Source: Solirubrobacterales bacterium (lineage in GTDB: Bacteria > Actinomycetota > Thermoleophilia > Solirubrobacterales > 70-9). From it: a stretch of 64,000 nucleotides of DNA. The notes beneath the pieces were generated by a model that saw only the letters and a list, made by a program, of their open reading frames with translations, was not told where the DNA came from and did no database searches. Location of the stretch: NCBI GenBank assembly GCA_025450195.1, contig JANWHW010000015.1:1-64000 (forward strand), written 5' to 3'. The translations under genes were made by a program, and so were the position numbers. This document shows, one piece after another, positions 1 to 9,540 of the stretch. Each line of letters begins with the position of its first letter. Positions within the stretch are counted from its first letter, which is position 1.

Positions 1-105
1 CGTGCGGCGGACCGCCGCCCTGACGTGGGGCACGCCTCGCCCTCCGGCCCGCCGGGCCCCTCCCGCACGGTCGAGCGCCACGCGCCGCGCTAGCCGTCCG
101 GCCCG

Positions 106-2328
106 GTGTCGTTCATGCGCGGTGCTGACGCGAGCGCGGGAACGATCAAGTCCGGTGGCAAGACGCGGCGCGCCGCGAAGATGGTCGTGCTCGACGTCGA
201 CCATCCCGACGTCGAGGACTTCATCTGGTGCAAGGCCAAAGAGGAGGAAAAGGCCGCGGCCCTGCGCGACGCGGGCTTCGACATGTCGATCGACGGCGAG
301 GGCTTCACTTCGATCCAATACCAAAACGCCAATAACTCGGTGCGCGTAACCGACGAGTTCATGGAGGCGGTCGAGGCTGGCGAGGAATGGGACCTAACCG
401 CGCGCAAGGACGGCACAGCGACCAAGACACTACCGGCGCGCGACCTGATGAACCAGATCGCCGACGCAGCGTGGCGCTGCGCCGATCCCGGCGTCCAGTA
501 CGACACGATCATCAACCGCTGGCACACCTGTCCTGAGTCGGGGCGGATCAACGCGTCGAACCCGTGCAGCGAGTACATGCACGTCGACGACTCGGCCTGC
601 AACCTCGCCTCGCTCAACCTGATGAAGTTCCGCCGTCCCGACGGCAGCTTCGACGCCTCCGACTTCGAGCACGCGGTCGACGTCGTCTTCCTCGCCCAGG
701 AGATCGTCGTCGGCTTCTCCAGCTACCCGACTGAGGAGATCGGCGCCAATGCCAACGCCTTCCGCCAGCTCGGCCTCGGCTACGCCAACCTCGGCGCGCT
801 GCTGATGTCGGATGGGCTGCCCTATGACTCAGACGAGGGCCGCAACGTCGCTGCCGCGATCACGGCGCTGATGACCGGCCGCGCCTACCGACAGTCGGCG
901 CTGATCGCCGCCGGGGCTACCGGCCCCTACGACGCGTACGAGCGCAATCGCGAGCCCCACAACGGCGTGATGCGGATGCACCGCGATGCCTCCTACGACA
1001 TCGACCCGACCGGGATCAAGGGCGAGCTGCTCGAGTCCGCGCAGCGAGCCTGGGACGAGGCGGTCGAGCTTGGCGAGGAGCACGGCTACCGCAACGCGCA
1101 GGCGACGGTGCTCGCCCCGACCGGCACGATCAGCTTCCTGATGGATTGCGACACGACCGGGATCGAGCCCGACTTCTCGCTGGTCAAGTTCAAGGAGCTG
1201 GTCGGCGGCGGGCAGATGACGATCGTCAACAAATCGGTGCCGCTGGCGCTGCGCACGCTCGGCTATGCCGAGCCGCAGGTCGAGCAGATCGACGCCCACA
1301 TCGCCGAGAACGCGACGATCATCGGTGCCCCAGCCCTAAAGGACGAGCATCTGCCGGTCTTTGACGTCGCGGTGGGAGAGCGGGCGATCTCGCACACCGG
1401 CCACATCGACATGATGGCCGCGACTCAGCCATTCATCTCCGGTGCGATCTCCAAGACGGTCAACCTGCCGCAGTCGGCAACGGTCGAGGACATCGCCGAT
1501 GCCTACACGCGGGGCTGGAAGGGCGGCCTGAAGGCGCTGGCGATCTACCGCGACGGCTCGAAGACCGCGCAGGCGCTGCGCACCGACGCGCAGGAGGAAC
1601 AGGAGGCCGAGAGCGACGCCACGGCTGTCGCGCCGCCGGAGCGCAAGCGGATGCCGAAGACGCGCGAGTCGATCACCCACAAGTTCTCGATCGCCGGCCA
1701 CGAGGGATACATCACCGCCGGCAAGTACGAGGACGGCTCGGTCGGCGAGATCTTCCTCACCGACATCGGCAAGGAGGGCTCGACTATGCGGGGGCTGCTC
1801 AACGCCTTCGCCACAGCGATCTCGATCGGCCTCCAATACGGCGTGCCGCTGGAGACCTTCGTGCGCAAGTTCAGCTACATGCGCTTCGAGCCGGAGGGGA
1901 TCACCGGCAACCCCGAGATCCCCTTCGCCAAGTCGATGCCCGACTACATCATGCGTGGGGTGGCAAGCCGCTTCATCGACGACCCAGACACGCTGGAGGA
2001 CCTTGGCATCCTCACCGCCGAGGTGCGGGCCCGCCAGGAAGCACAGCAGACCCTGCCGATAGAGGAAGGGCCAGCCGGAAACGGCGGCAACGGCCACTCC
2101 AAGCCGGGGAACGGAAATGGACATGGCAATGGCGCCGAGAAGGCCAAGGCAACGGGTGGAGAGGCAGTCCCCGCGACGGAGGCGCTCACCGAAACGCCAC
2201 CGGTCGTCCCAGCCAAGATGTCAGGGCTCGAGCTAGGGCCAGCTTGCGAGCAGTGCGGCGGCATGATGCAGCGCACTGGGTCCTGCTACACCTGCAGCAG
2301 CTGCGGCAACAACACCGGCTGCGGCTGA
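106..2328 (+). CDS. nrdJ: Vitamin B12-dependent (class II) ribonucleoside-diphosphate reductase, C-terminal portion; N-terminal part not in frame in this window
   Basis: Translation contains SGPVSFMR, NPCSEYMHVDDSACNLASLNL, ATVLAPTGTISFLMDCDTTGIEPDFSLVKFKELVGGG and the Cys-rich tail CEQCGGMMQRTGSCYTCSSCGNNTGCG. In-frame TAG at 91-93 just upstream. Confidence 0.93.
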   Translation: MSFMRGADASAGTIKSGGKTRRAAKMVVLDVDHPDVEDFIWCKAKEEEKAAALRDAGFDMSIDGEGFTSIQYQNANNSVRVTDEFMEAVEAGEEWDLTARKDGTATKTLPARDLMNQIADAAWRCADPGVQYDTIINRWHTCPESGRINASNPCSEYMHVDDSACNLASLNLMKFRRPDGSFDASDFEHAVDVVFLAQEIVVGFSSYPTEEIGANANAFRQLGLGYANLGALLMSDGLPYDSDEGRNVAAAITALMTGRAYRQSALIAAGATGPYDAYERNREPHNGVMRMHRDASYDIDPTGIKGELLESAQRAWDEAVELGEEHGYRNAQATVLAPTGTISFLMDCDTTGIEPDFSLVKFKELVGGGQMTIVNKSVPLALRTLGYAEPQVEQIDAHIAENATIIGAPALKDEHLPVFDVAVGERAISHTGHIDMMAATQPFISGAISKTVNLPQSATVEDIADAYTRGWKGGLKALAIYRDGSKTAQALRTDAQEEQEAESDATAVAPPERKRMPKTRESITHKFSIAGHEGYITAGKYEDGSVGEIFLTDIGKEGSTMRGLLNAFATAISIGLQYGVPLETFVRKFSYMRFEPEGITGNPEIPFAKSMPDYIMRGVASRFIDDPDTLEDLGILTAEVRARQEAQQTLPIEEGPAGNGGNGHSKPGNGNGHGNGAEKAKATGGEAVPATEALTETPPVVPAKMSGLELGPACEQCGGMMQRTGSCYTCSSCGNNTGCG

Positions 2329-2336
2329 GCCGCTAA

Positions 2337-2355
2337 GGCCAGCGCTGCGCTGGCC
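2337..2355 (+). terminator. Short perfect hairpin after nrdJ
   Basis: ggccagcgc-t-gcgctggcc immediately after the nrdJ stop; no T-run, so termination is uncertain. Confidence 0.45.
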
Positions 2356-2367
2356 GATAAGAAATCT

Positions 2368-3114
2368 GTGACGGATGGGGACGATCCGACTAGGTTGATC
2401 GTGCGGGCGCTGATTGTGGTGCTCTGCGGTGCCGCATTCCTGTTGATCGCCGTGATCCTCTCCGGGGAGAGGCTCGACGACACCAGCGGCAAGGCAATTG
2501 CCACGGCGATGGCGTTCGCAATCTTCTCGCTGACCGGAATGGCCGGGATCAGCCTGAGCAGCCGCCCCCAACCGGCCGCGAGCATCTTCGGCGGCGCCGT
2601 CACGATCATCTCAGTTGCTGCCTTCCTCAGCGGCACCTTCGCCTTCTGGACCGAGCCCGGCGGGGACGGCTGGGAGCTGCCAGGGATCCTCTTCGTCCTC
2701 GCTCTCGGCGGTGGCCACGCTGCTCTGCTGATGAAAGGTATCCGCGAGGATGATGCCGACAGCGTGCGGGTCATTCGTGGGGGAGTCCTGCTGACTATCG
2801 CGGTGATTTGCCTGCTGGCCATCTCCGAGATCTCCTCCAACGGCAGCGACGTCGACCCCCGCACCTTCGGCGTGCTCGCGGTGCTCTACCTGCTTGGCAC
2901 CGTCCTCCTGCCGCTGGTCCGCCGAAGCTCGACGTCATCCCCGCCCGCCGCGGGATCGGCACCCCTGTCCGCCTCGGAGCTGCTGCGCGCGAACGGCCAC
3001 GTACTCGTCGAAGGGCCAGTGTCTCGGGGTGGCGCCCACGGCGGTGGCGAGAACGTCTGCCTACGCACCCCCGACGGGACACTGATCGAAGTGATCACCT
3101 ACAACGAAGGTTGA
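2368..3114 (+). CDS. Hypothetical multi-pass membrane protein
   Basis: Open frame with several hydrophobic helices (LIVRALIVVLCGAAFLLIAVIL, FGVLAVLYLLGTVLLPLV); GTG start. Confidence 0.6.
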   Translation: MTDGDDPTRLIVRALIVVLCGAAFLLIAVILSGERLDDTSGKAIATAMAFAIFSLTGMAGISLSSRPQPAASIFGGAVTIISVAAFLSGTFAFWTEPGGDGWELPGILFVLALGGGHAALLMKGIREDDADSVRVIRGGVLLTIAVICLLAISEISSNGSDVDPRTFGVLAVLYLLGTVLLPLVRRSSTSSPPAAGSAPLSASELLRANGHVLVEGPVSRGGAHGGGENVCLRTPDGTLIEVITYNEG

Positions 3115-3134
3115 GTCGCCAAGTCAAATCGTCG

Positions 3135-4478
3135 CTAGAAGAGAACGACTTCGGCGTCGTGGCGCGGGGTCTCGGTAATCGCGCGGCGGAGGGAGCGCTC
3201 TGACTCGGGACGAGCCGGGCGGATCTGGTGGCGCTTGACCAGCTCCTTGAGGACGACCGCCATCTCGAACTGAGCGAAGGAAGCCCCTAGGCAACGGCGC
3301 ACGCCGCCGCCGAAGGGGATCCAGGTGTAGGTACCCGGCGGATTGTCGAGGAAGCGCTCCGGCAGGAAGCGGTCGGGCTCTGGGTAGATCTCAGGGTCGC
3401 GGTGCATGAGGTGGATGCAGGGCGTCACCGTCACGCCCGCCGGCAGCTCGTAGCCGCCGATCTCGACCGGCTCGGTGAGCCGTCTGGCGACGAGCACGAT
3501 CACCGGGCGCAGGCGCAGCGTCTCTTGGATCGTCGCAGTCAGGTAGTCCTCTTCGCCCGCGAGTGTCTCCTCGCGCAGTCGCTCCAGCTTCTCCGGATGG
3601 CGGACCAGTCGCTCCATCGCCCAGGAGAGCGAGGTGGCCGTAGTCTCGTGGCCGGCGACGAGCAGGGTGAGCAACTCGTCGCGCATCTCCGCCTCGCTCA
3701 TCGGGCTGCCGTCCTCGTGGCGAGCGGCGACCAACATCGAGAGGATGTCGTCGCGCTCCTCGAGGTCGCCTGCCGCCTGCCGCTCGGCGATCTCACGATG
3801 GATCAGTTCGTCGACGCGGTCGATGCGGCGGCGGAAGAGCGGGACGCGCCTCAGCCTGTCCGGCCCGACAAGGAGGGCAGGGCCGAGAGCCATCGGATTG
3901 GTCGTCAGGTCGAGAATCTCGCGGAGGGCAACTCGCAGTGCATCCATTCGCTCGTCCCCGGCGTGGACCCCGAAAACGGTCTCGAGGATGATCTCGAGGG
4001 TCATCGCCTGCATCCGGGGGCGCAACTTGTAAGGGGTGCCGGTCGGCCAGCTCTCGATCTCGCGAGCTGCGATCTCGGTCATCTTCTCTTCGTAGCCCTG
4101 CATGCGAGCCCCGTGGAAGGGCGGCAGCAGGAGCTTGCGCTGGCTCATGTGCGGCTTCTCGTCGAGAATGAGGACCGAGTTCTCGCCAAGCACCGGTTTG
4201 AGGATCTGGTTGCCCTCGCCAGCGTGGAAAACCTTGGGGTCGCCGGTGAAGATCTGCTTGACGTCATCGGGGTCGGAGACGACCACCCAGGTTCCTTCGT
4301 AGGCGATCTTGAGGGTGAACATCGAGCCAAAGCGGGCCCGGCACTGCTCGAGCATCCACTGCGCGTGCCGTGCCCAGATCATCGTCTGCGGCACACGCCC
4401 CATCCGCGGCCCGGGGGGAAGACCCGGAATCGCCGGCTCCGTGGCCCGCTGCTCTTTGACTGTCGCAGTTGCCTCCAT
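3135..4478 (-). CDS. Cytochrome P450
   Basis: I-helix AGHETTATSLSWAM, ETLRLRP (ExxR), heme loop FGGGVRRCLGASFAQFE. Confidence 0.95.
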   Translation of the reverse strand: MEATATVKEQRATEPAIPGLPPGPRMGRVPQTMIWARHAQWMLEQCRARFGSMFTLKIAYEGTWVVVSDPDDVKQIFTGDPKVFHAGEGNQILKPVLGENSVLILDEKPHMSQRKLLLPPFHGARMQGYEEKMTEIAAREIESWPTGTPYKLRPRMQAMTLEIILETVFGVHAGDERMDALRVALREILDLTTNPMALGPALLVGPDRLRRVPLFRRRIDRVDELIHREIAERQAAGDLEERDDILSMLVAARHEDGSPMSEAEMRDELLTLLVAGHETTATSLSWAMERLVRHPEKLERLREETLAGEEDYLTATIQETLRLRPVIVLVARRLTEPVEIGGYELPAGVTVTPCIHLMHRDPEIYPEPDRFLPERFLDNPPGTYTWIPFGGGVRRCLGASFAQFEMAVVLKELVKRHQIRPARPESERSLRRAITETPRHDAEVVLF

Positions 4479-4556
4479 CGCGCCTCTGCCGATCAGGGTA
4501 CCCGGCCCACCGCCTGTCTCATGTGAGATTTGGCCACTGCGGCCAAAGGTTGCCCG

Positions 4557-4778
4557 CTACGGCAGGTCCTCGCAGGCAATCCCGTCGTTGTCCCCGTCGA
4601 GCCCATGCGGGTCTCGCTTTGGGTGGTGCTTCTTGAAGAACTTCTGTGCCTGCCTATGAGTATTGAAGTCAGAGCAATCCCTATCTAGAAAAGCGCCGGC
4701 AGATTGCGAAGCGGATGCCGCGCTGAAGAAGAGGCCGGTCACCAACGCAATGGCAAATCGGCGCTGTAAGCGGGTCAA
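4557..4778 (-). CDS. Small secreted protein with excalibur calcium-binding domain
   Basis: DRDCSDFNTHRQAQKFFKKHHPKRDPHGLDGDNDGIACEDLP is typical excalibur; TTG start proposed at 4778 followed by a signal-like hydrophobic stretch. Confidence 0.75.
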   Translation of the reverse strand: MTRLQRRFAIALVTGLFFSAASASQSAGAFLDRDCSDFNTHRQAQKFFKKHHPKRDPHGLDGDNDGIACEDLP

Positions 4779-4845
4779 GATAGACTTCCCAGAGTTTGTC
4801 GCTCGGAAACAGTCCGAGCATACCCCGGGCCTCTGTGACGCAGCT

Positions 4846-5103
4846 CTAGTCGGGAATCGAGACGCGGACGAGGATGCGGCGGCCGCAGCGGAGCTGGGCG
4901 GAGCCATCCTCAAAGCGGATGAGGCGAAGAGTCGCCGGATGCTCACAGCGCACAGCGAGCGCGGTTCGGGCATCCCCCGGCGCACTGGTGACGACGGTCG
5001 CCTTGCCGAGGCGAGGCCCGGGGGCAGCACTAGTCCCGGTGGTGAGAAGCATCGACACGACAACGGCAAGAGCTGCAATGAGCAGCTGAAGCGACCGACT
5101 CAT
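4846..5103 (-). CDS. Small secreted hypothetical protein
   Basis: MSRSLQLLIAALAVVVSMLLTTGTSAA signal-peptide-like N-terminus, two Cys in the mature part. Confidence 0.5.
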   Translation of the reverse strand: MSRSLQLLIAALAVVVSMLLTTGTSAAPGPRLGKATVVTSAPGDARTALAVRCEHPATLRLIRFEDGSAQLRCGRRILVRVSIPD

Positions 5104-5162
5104 GTCTCAATAAGCCTCGAGATGCGAAAGCTCGCCCCCAGCCGATCCCGTAGCCTGCCGGC

Positions 5163-6218
5163 GTGGAGCTTCCCCGCCTTCCCCCCCGTCTCGAGCATCT
5201 GATCGTTCGGTCCGTCTGTGGGCTTCCCGGCTGGGCGCAACGAAGGCTCTTCGGCCCCCCGCCCACGGCCGACGGGCAGGAGCTTGCACCCGATCTCCAT
5301 GCCCTGCTGCGACTGGCGGCGCTGGCCGGCGAGACCCCACTCAGCGATGGCCGCACGCCGGAGGAAGCGCGAGCACTCAACCGGGCCGGAGCCAAGGCGG
5401 CCGCCGGGCCCCCACAGCCGATGGCAGCGGTAGAGGGCTTGGAGATCCCTGGGCCCGGACGGGCTATCCCGGTCAGGCTCTACGTCCCGCCCAACCTACC
5501 CCCCTCGGCTCAGCCCCTGATCGTCTACTACCACGGCGGCGGCTGGGTGGTTGGCGATCTCGACACTCACGACGGGGTCTGCCGTTTCCTCGCCTCCAAC
5601 GTGGGCGCGCGAGTCATCTCGGTCGACTACCGCCTCGCACCCGAGCATCCGTTCCCAGCAGCTGTCGAAGACTGCTTTACCGCATTCCACTGGGCAACGC
5701 AGCAAGCAACGCAGCTCGGCGCCGACCCGTCCCGCATCGCTGTCGCCGGCGACAGCGCGGGCGGAAACCTGGCCGCCGCGGTCAGCCTGCTGGCCCACGC
5801 CGGCGGCGGTCAGCAACCCGCCATGCAACTGCTGCTCTACCCCGTGACCGACGCAGTCGGAAGCCACCCATCGCGCGACCAGTTCGCGGATGGATTCCTG
5901 CTCACAAAATCGGACATGGATTGGTTCGAGGCCCACTACCTGTCCAACGGCGCCGATCGGGAGGATCCGCGTATCTCGATGCTCCGCGCCGCCAATCTGT
6001 CGGGACTTCCTCCGACCTACATCGCCACAGCCGGCTTCGATCCACTGCGCGACGAGGGTGAGCTCTTCGCCGAGCGCGCACGGGCGGCCGGCGTCGACGT
6101 CGCCCTGCACCGCCACCCGGAACTGATCCACGGCTTTGCGAACATGACAGCGATCAGTCGCACAGCCCGCTCCGCGATGCACGAGGTCGCAGGGGCCCTG
6201 CGCATGGGCCTCACCTAG
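5163..6218 (+). CDS. Alpha/beta hydrolase, HSL-family esterase/lipase
   Basis: YYHGGGWVVGDLDTHD, GDSAGGNLAAAVSLLA and C-terminal HPELIHGFANM motifs. Confidence 0.92.
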   Translation: MELPRLPPRLEHLIVRSVCGLPGWAQRRLFGPPPTADGQELAPDLHALLRLAALAGETPLSDGRTPEEARALNRAGAKAAAGPPQPMAAVEGLEIPGPGRAIPVRLYVPPNLPPSAQPLIVYYHGGGWVVGDLDTHDGVCRFLASNVGARVISVDYRLAPEHPFPAAVEDCFTAFHWATQQATQLGADPSRIAVAGDSAGGNLAAAVSLLAHAGGGQQPAMQLLLYPVTDAVGSHPSRDQFADGFLLTKSDMDWFEAHYLSNGADREDPRISMLRAANLSGLPPTYIATAGFDPLRDEGELFAERARAAGVDVALHRHPELIHGFANMTAISRTARSAMHEVAGALRMGLT

Positions 6219-6262
6219 CAACTCACCCTGCGAGACATCCACCGAAGGCAGGCAGAGAACGC

Positions 6263-6853
6263 GTGGACGCAACCAGCCACACCCACGATCACCACCATCA
6301 CCACCATGAGATGCCCACCGAGGGAGCGGCCCTCACCGCCGTCGCGGTCAGCGCGACGTTGCACTGCCTGACCGGCTGCGCGCTGGGCGAGATCGCCGGG
6401 ATGGCGATCGGGACCGCGGCCGGCTTCTCAAACCTCGGGACGATCGCGCTCTCTGTATTCCTCGCCTTCCTCTTCGGCTACACACTGACCAGCCTGCCAC
6501 TGCTGCGTGCCGGGCTGGCGCTGTCGGCAGTGATCCCGATCGCCCTCGCCTCCGACACCTTCAGCATCGCGACGATGGAGATCGTCGACAACGTGATCAT
6601 GTTGGTCGTGCCCGGCGCGATGGACGCCGGCCCGGGCACGCTCCTCTTCTGGGGCAGCCTCTGCGTCGCGCTGGTCGTGGCCGGAGCTTTCGCGGTGCCG
6701 GTCAACCGCTGGTTGATCGCACGCGGAAAAGGCCATGTCGCGGTCCACGAAACGGGGATCCACGGCGGGCCACCAGTGCGAGTCGTCGCCTGGGCGGCGG
6801 GAATCGCGGGAGTGTTCGGGACGATCGTCCTGCTGGCCGAGGCGCTCAGCTGA
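6263..6853 (+). CDS. DUF4396-type membrane protein with His-rich N-terminus
   Basis: MDATSHTHDHHHHHHEMPTEG followed by a DUF4396-like four-helix region (LHCLTGCALGEIAGMAIGTAAGF). Confidence 0.75.
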   Translation: MDATSHTHDHHHHHHEMPTEGAALTAVAVSATLHCLTGCALGEIAGMAIGTAAGFSNLGTIALSVFLAFLFGYTLTSLPLLRAGLALSAVIPIALASDTFSIATMEIVDNVIMLVVPGAMDAGPGTLLFWGSLCVALVVAGAFAVPVNRWLIARGKGHVAVHETGIHGGPPVRVVAWAAGIAGVFGTIVLLAEALS

Positions 6854-6871
6854 CGAAAGCCTCTGGGTGAC

Positions 6872-6974
6872 TCCACACCAGGCGGGTGGCGCCGTAGGGA
6901 CCCGCCCCCGAGGAAGCTTTAGCTACCGGAGGGGGTGGGGGGTCCCCTGCGGCGACAGACCCGCCAGGTGTGGA
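6872..6974. repeat. Palindromic repeat element, copy 1 (intergenic)
   Basis: Ends tccacaccaggcgggt / acccgccaggtgtgga (15/16 complementary); the core (cccccgaggaagctttagctaccggagggggtggggggtcccctgcgg, 48 nt) is identical to the reverse complement of nuoC-internal sequence at 19096-19193. Confidence 0.85.
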
Positions 6975-6983
6975 ATTAGACCG

Positions 6984-9536
6984 CTACTCGTAGTGCAATG
7001 CCTCGAGCACGTCGAGGCGTGAAGCACGGATCGAGGGCGGGATCGCCGCCAATATGCCGGCGAACGCAGCAAAGATCAGCATCAGGACCAGTTGTAGGAC
7101 CGGGTAGGAAAGCGTGAAGCCTTCGTCCTTCAGCGGCTGCGCGATCAGCGCCGCGAAGATGACGCCGATCACCATCCCCAGCAACGCACCGATCAGGGCT
7201 GTGATCACCGCCTCGTAGCGGATCATCGTCCGCGCCTGGCTGCGCGACATTCCGATTGCCCGCAGCATCCCCAGCTCGCGGGTGCGCTCGTGGATCGAGA
7301 GCGCCAGCGTGTTGGCGATACCGAAGAGAGAGACGATCACCGCCAGGGCAAGAAGGGCATAGATCAGCCCGAGCAGCTGGTTGATCTGTTCTTCCTGGTT
7401 TTCCTTCAGTTCCTGCTGGTTGCGGACCTCTACCACCGGGAACTCGCGGTCCATCGACTTGATCAGCGCTGCCTGGATCTTTTCCGCACTGGCACCGGGG
7501 GCGAGCTTGACGAAGTCGATCGTGTCGTCGCGCTGGTCGAAGGCGGTCGCCATCAGCCGCTGAGTGACGATCGCCCCACCCAAGAGTTCGGCCTTGTCTT
7601 CGTACTTCCCAACGATTCGCAGGCGTGGCTTCGCCCCGATCTGAGTCAGGAAGGAGGCCTCGTCGCCAACGTCAACGCCGTTGCTGGAAGCGAAGGACTT
7701 GTCGACGATCACCTCGTCGTCGTTGAGATCGCGCAGGGTCTGCGAGCCGCCCTCGGACCAATCGATGTCGATCACCGCGCCGGCATCGCGATCGAGCGCC
7801 GAGACCCGCTCTGTGCCGCCCCCGTCGAGCAGCTCCGCCTGAGCGACGCGCATGGTCGAGACCAGCTCGACACCCGGAATTTTGCGGGCGAGGCTGGCGG
7901 CGCGGGGTGAGATCGGCGAGAAGCCGTCGGAGTTCTGCAGCACCAGCTCGCCCTGGAAGCTCTCGTCGACCGCGGTCGCGATCGAGCCCTTGATCCCGGC
8001 GGCAAAGACGGTCACGAAGGCGACGACGGCTAGGCCGATCATCAGCGCCGCCGCGGTGACCGCGGTGCGGGCCGGGTTGCGCTGCGTGTTCTCCCGCGCG
8101 AGGCGCCCGGTGAGGCGGCGCAGCCTTTCAAGCGGGCGCCCGGTGAGCGAGGCGAGGGGGCGAACGAGGCGTGGGCTGAAGAGGGAGACCCCGAGCAGTA
8201 CGGCGACCGCCCCACCGCCGATCAGCCCGGCCGCCGAGCCGCCGTCCGCACCGCCGAAGAGGCCGACGGCAACCATCCCCAGTCCCACCAGCCCAAGCAA
8301 CACCGCGAGCACAGCGAGGACGACGCCACGGCGGCGGCTCTGCGGCAGCTCGAGCGCCAGCAGGGCGGCGATCGGCGGCACGCGGGTCGCACGCAGGGCC
8401 GGGATGAAGGAGGAGATCAGGGTGATGCCGATCCCGATCAGCAGCGCAATAACGATCGTGCGGGTCTTGGTGACGAGGGCGGTGGTCGGCAGGTCGATGC
8501 CGACCGCGACGAAGAGCGCATTGAGTCCGACCGCGATCGCGTAGCCGCCGGCGAGGCCGAGCAGGGCGCCGAGGATGCCGATCGCCAGCGCCTCGACCAC
8601 GACCGAGCCGAGGATCTGCCCGCGGCCGGCGCCGAGCGTACGCAGCATGCCGAACTCTTTGATCCGCTGGGCAACCGTGATCGAGAAGGTGTTGAAGATC
8701 AGGAAGGCGCCGACGAAGAGGGCGACGAAGGCGAAAACCAACAGGGCGATGCGCAGGAAGCCGAGGTCTTCATGGATCTGGTCTGAGTTGCGCTTGGCGT
8801 TCTCCTCCGCGGTCTCGATCAGCAACGAGGGGTCCGCGACCTTCTGCTGCACGCGCCGCTTCAGGGTCTCTTCGGAGACTCCGCCGGAGGCGGCGATCAG
8901 GACCTGGTCGAATTCGCCGCGCTTGTCGGTGATCCGCTGCGCCTCGGGCAGGATCAGCCCGGCGATGCTGGCCCCGCCCCAGGAGGCCTCACCGAGCTTG
9001 GTCAAGCCGACGATTCGGTAAGCGGCGACCCGTTCGACCGAAGCGAGCTTGAGCGTGTCACCGACCCCTAGCCCGGCCTCTTCGGCGGCACCCTGATCGA
9101 GCGCGGCCTCTTTCGCGTCGCGCGGCTTGCGTCCCTCGACATAGGTCTGCGTCTCGAGGCTCTCGGGGATGTTCGACGTAATGAACTTCGGCGCGAATTT
9201 GGTCCCGATCTGCTCGTTCTTTGCGTCGAAGAAGGCGCCGACGGTGAAGATCTGCCCGACTGCAACCCGTACCCCGTCGACCTGCCTTACCTTTGGCAGC
9301 ACCGTGGCCTTGAAGCTCGGTGTCTCACCGGTTTCCTGGCGCACTTCCTCTTTCGCCGTGATCACGACGTCGGTCTTCGCCAGCGAGTCTTCGAAGATTT
9401 CGTCGAAAGCGGCGAAGGTCGTATCGGTGAGGATGTAGGTGCCGGCGACGAAGGCGACGCCGATCACCACCGCCAGCGTCGTCGTCAGGGCGCGAACCTT
9501 GCGGGCCCAGAGGCTCTTGATGGCGAATCGAGCCAA
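6984..9536 (-). CDS. ABC transporter permease (FtsX/MacB-like, two FtsX domains)
   Basis: MacB-like periplasmic regions, two FtsX modules (RIKEFGMLRTLGAGRGQILG; RTRELGMLRAIGMSRSQARTMIRYEA). Confidence 0.93.
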   Translation of the reverse strand: MARFAIKSLWARKVRALTTTLAVVIGVAFVAGTYILTDTTFAAFDEIFEDSLAKTDVVITAKEEVRQETGETPSFKATVLPKVRQVDGVRVAVGQIFTVGAFFDAKNEQIGTKFAPKFITSNIPESLETQTYVEGRKPRDAKEAALDQGAAEEAGLGVGDTLKLASVERVAAYRIVGLTKLGEASWGGASIAGLILPEAQRITDKRGEFDQVLIAASGGVSEETLKRRVQQKVADPSLLIETAEENAKRNSDQIHEDLGFLRIALLVFAFVALFVGAFLIFNTFSITVAQRIKEFGMLRTLGAGRGQILGSVVVEALAIGILGALLGLAGGYAIAVGLNALFVAVGIDLPTTALVTKTRTIVIALLIGIGITLISSFIPALRATRVPPIAALLALELPQSRRRGVVLAVLAVLLGLVGLGMVAVGLFGGADGGSAAGLIGGGAVAVLLGVSLFSPRLVRPLASLTGRPLERLRRLTGRLARENTQRNPARTAVTAAALMIGLAVVAFVTVFAAGIKGSIATAVDESFQGELVLQNSDGFSPISPRAASLARKIPGVELVSTMRVAQAELLDGGGTERVSALDRDAGAVIDIDWSEGGSQTLRDLNDDEVIVDKSFASSNGVDVGDEASFLTQIGAKPRLRIVGKYEDKAELLGGAIVTQRLMATAFDQRDDTIDFVKLAPGASAEKIQAALIKSMDREFPVVEVRNQQELKENQEEQINQLLGLIYALLALAVIVSLFGIANTLALSIHERTRELGMLRAIGMSRSQARTMIRYEAVITALIGALLGMVIGVIFAALIAQPLKDEGFTLSYPVLQLVLMLIFAAFAGILAAIPPSIRASRLDVLEALHYE

Positions 9537-9540
9537 GGGG

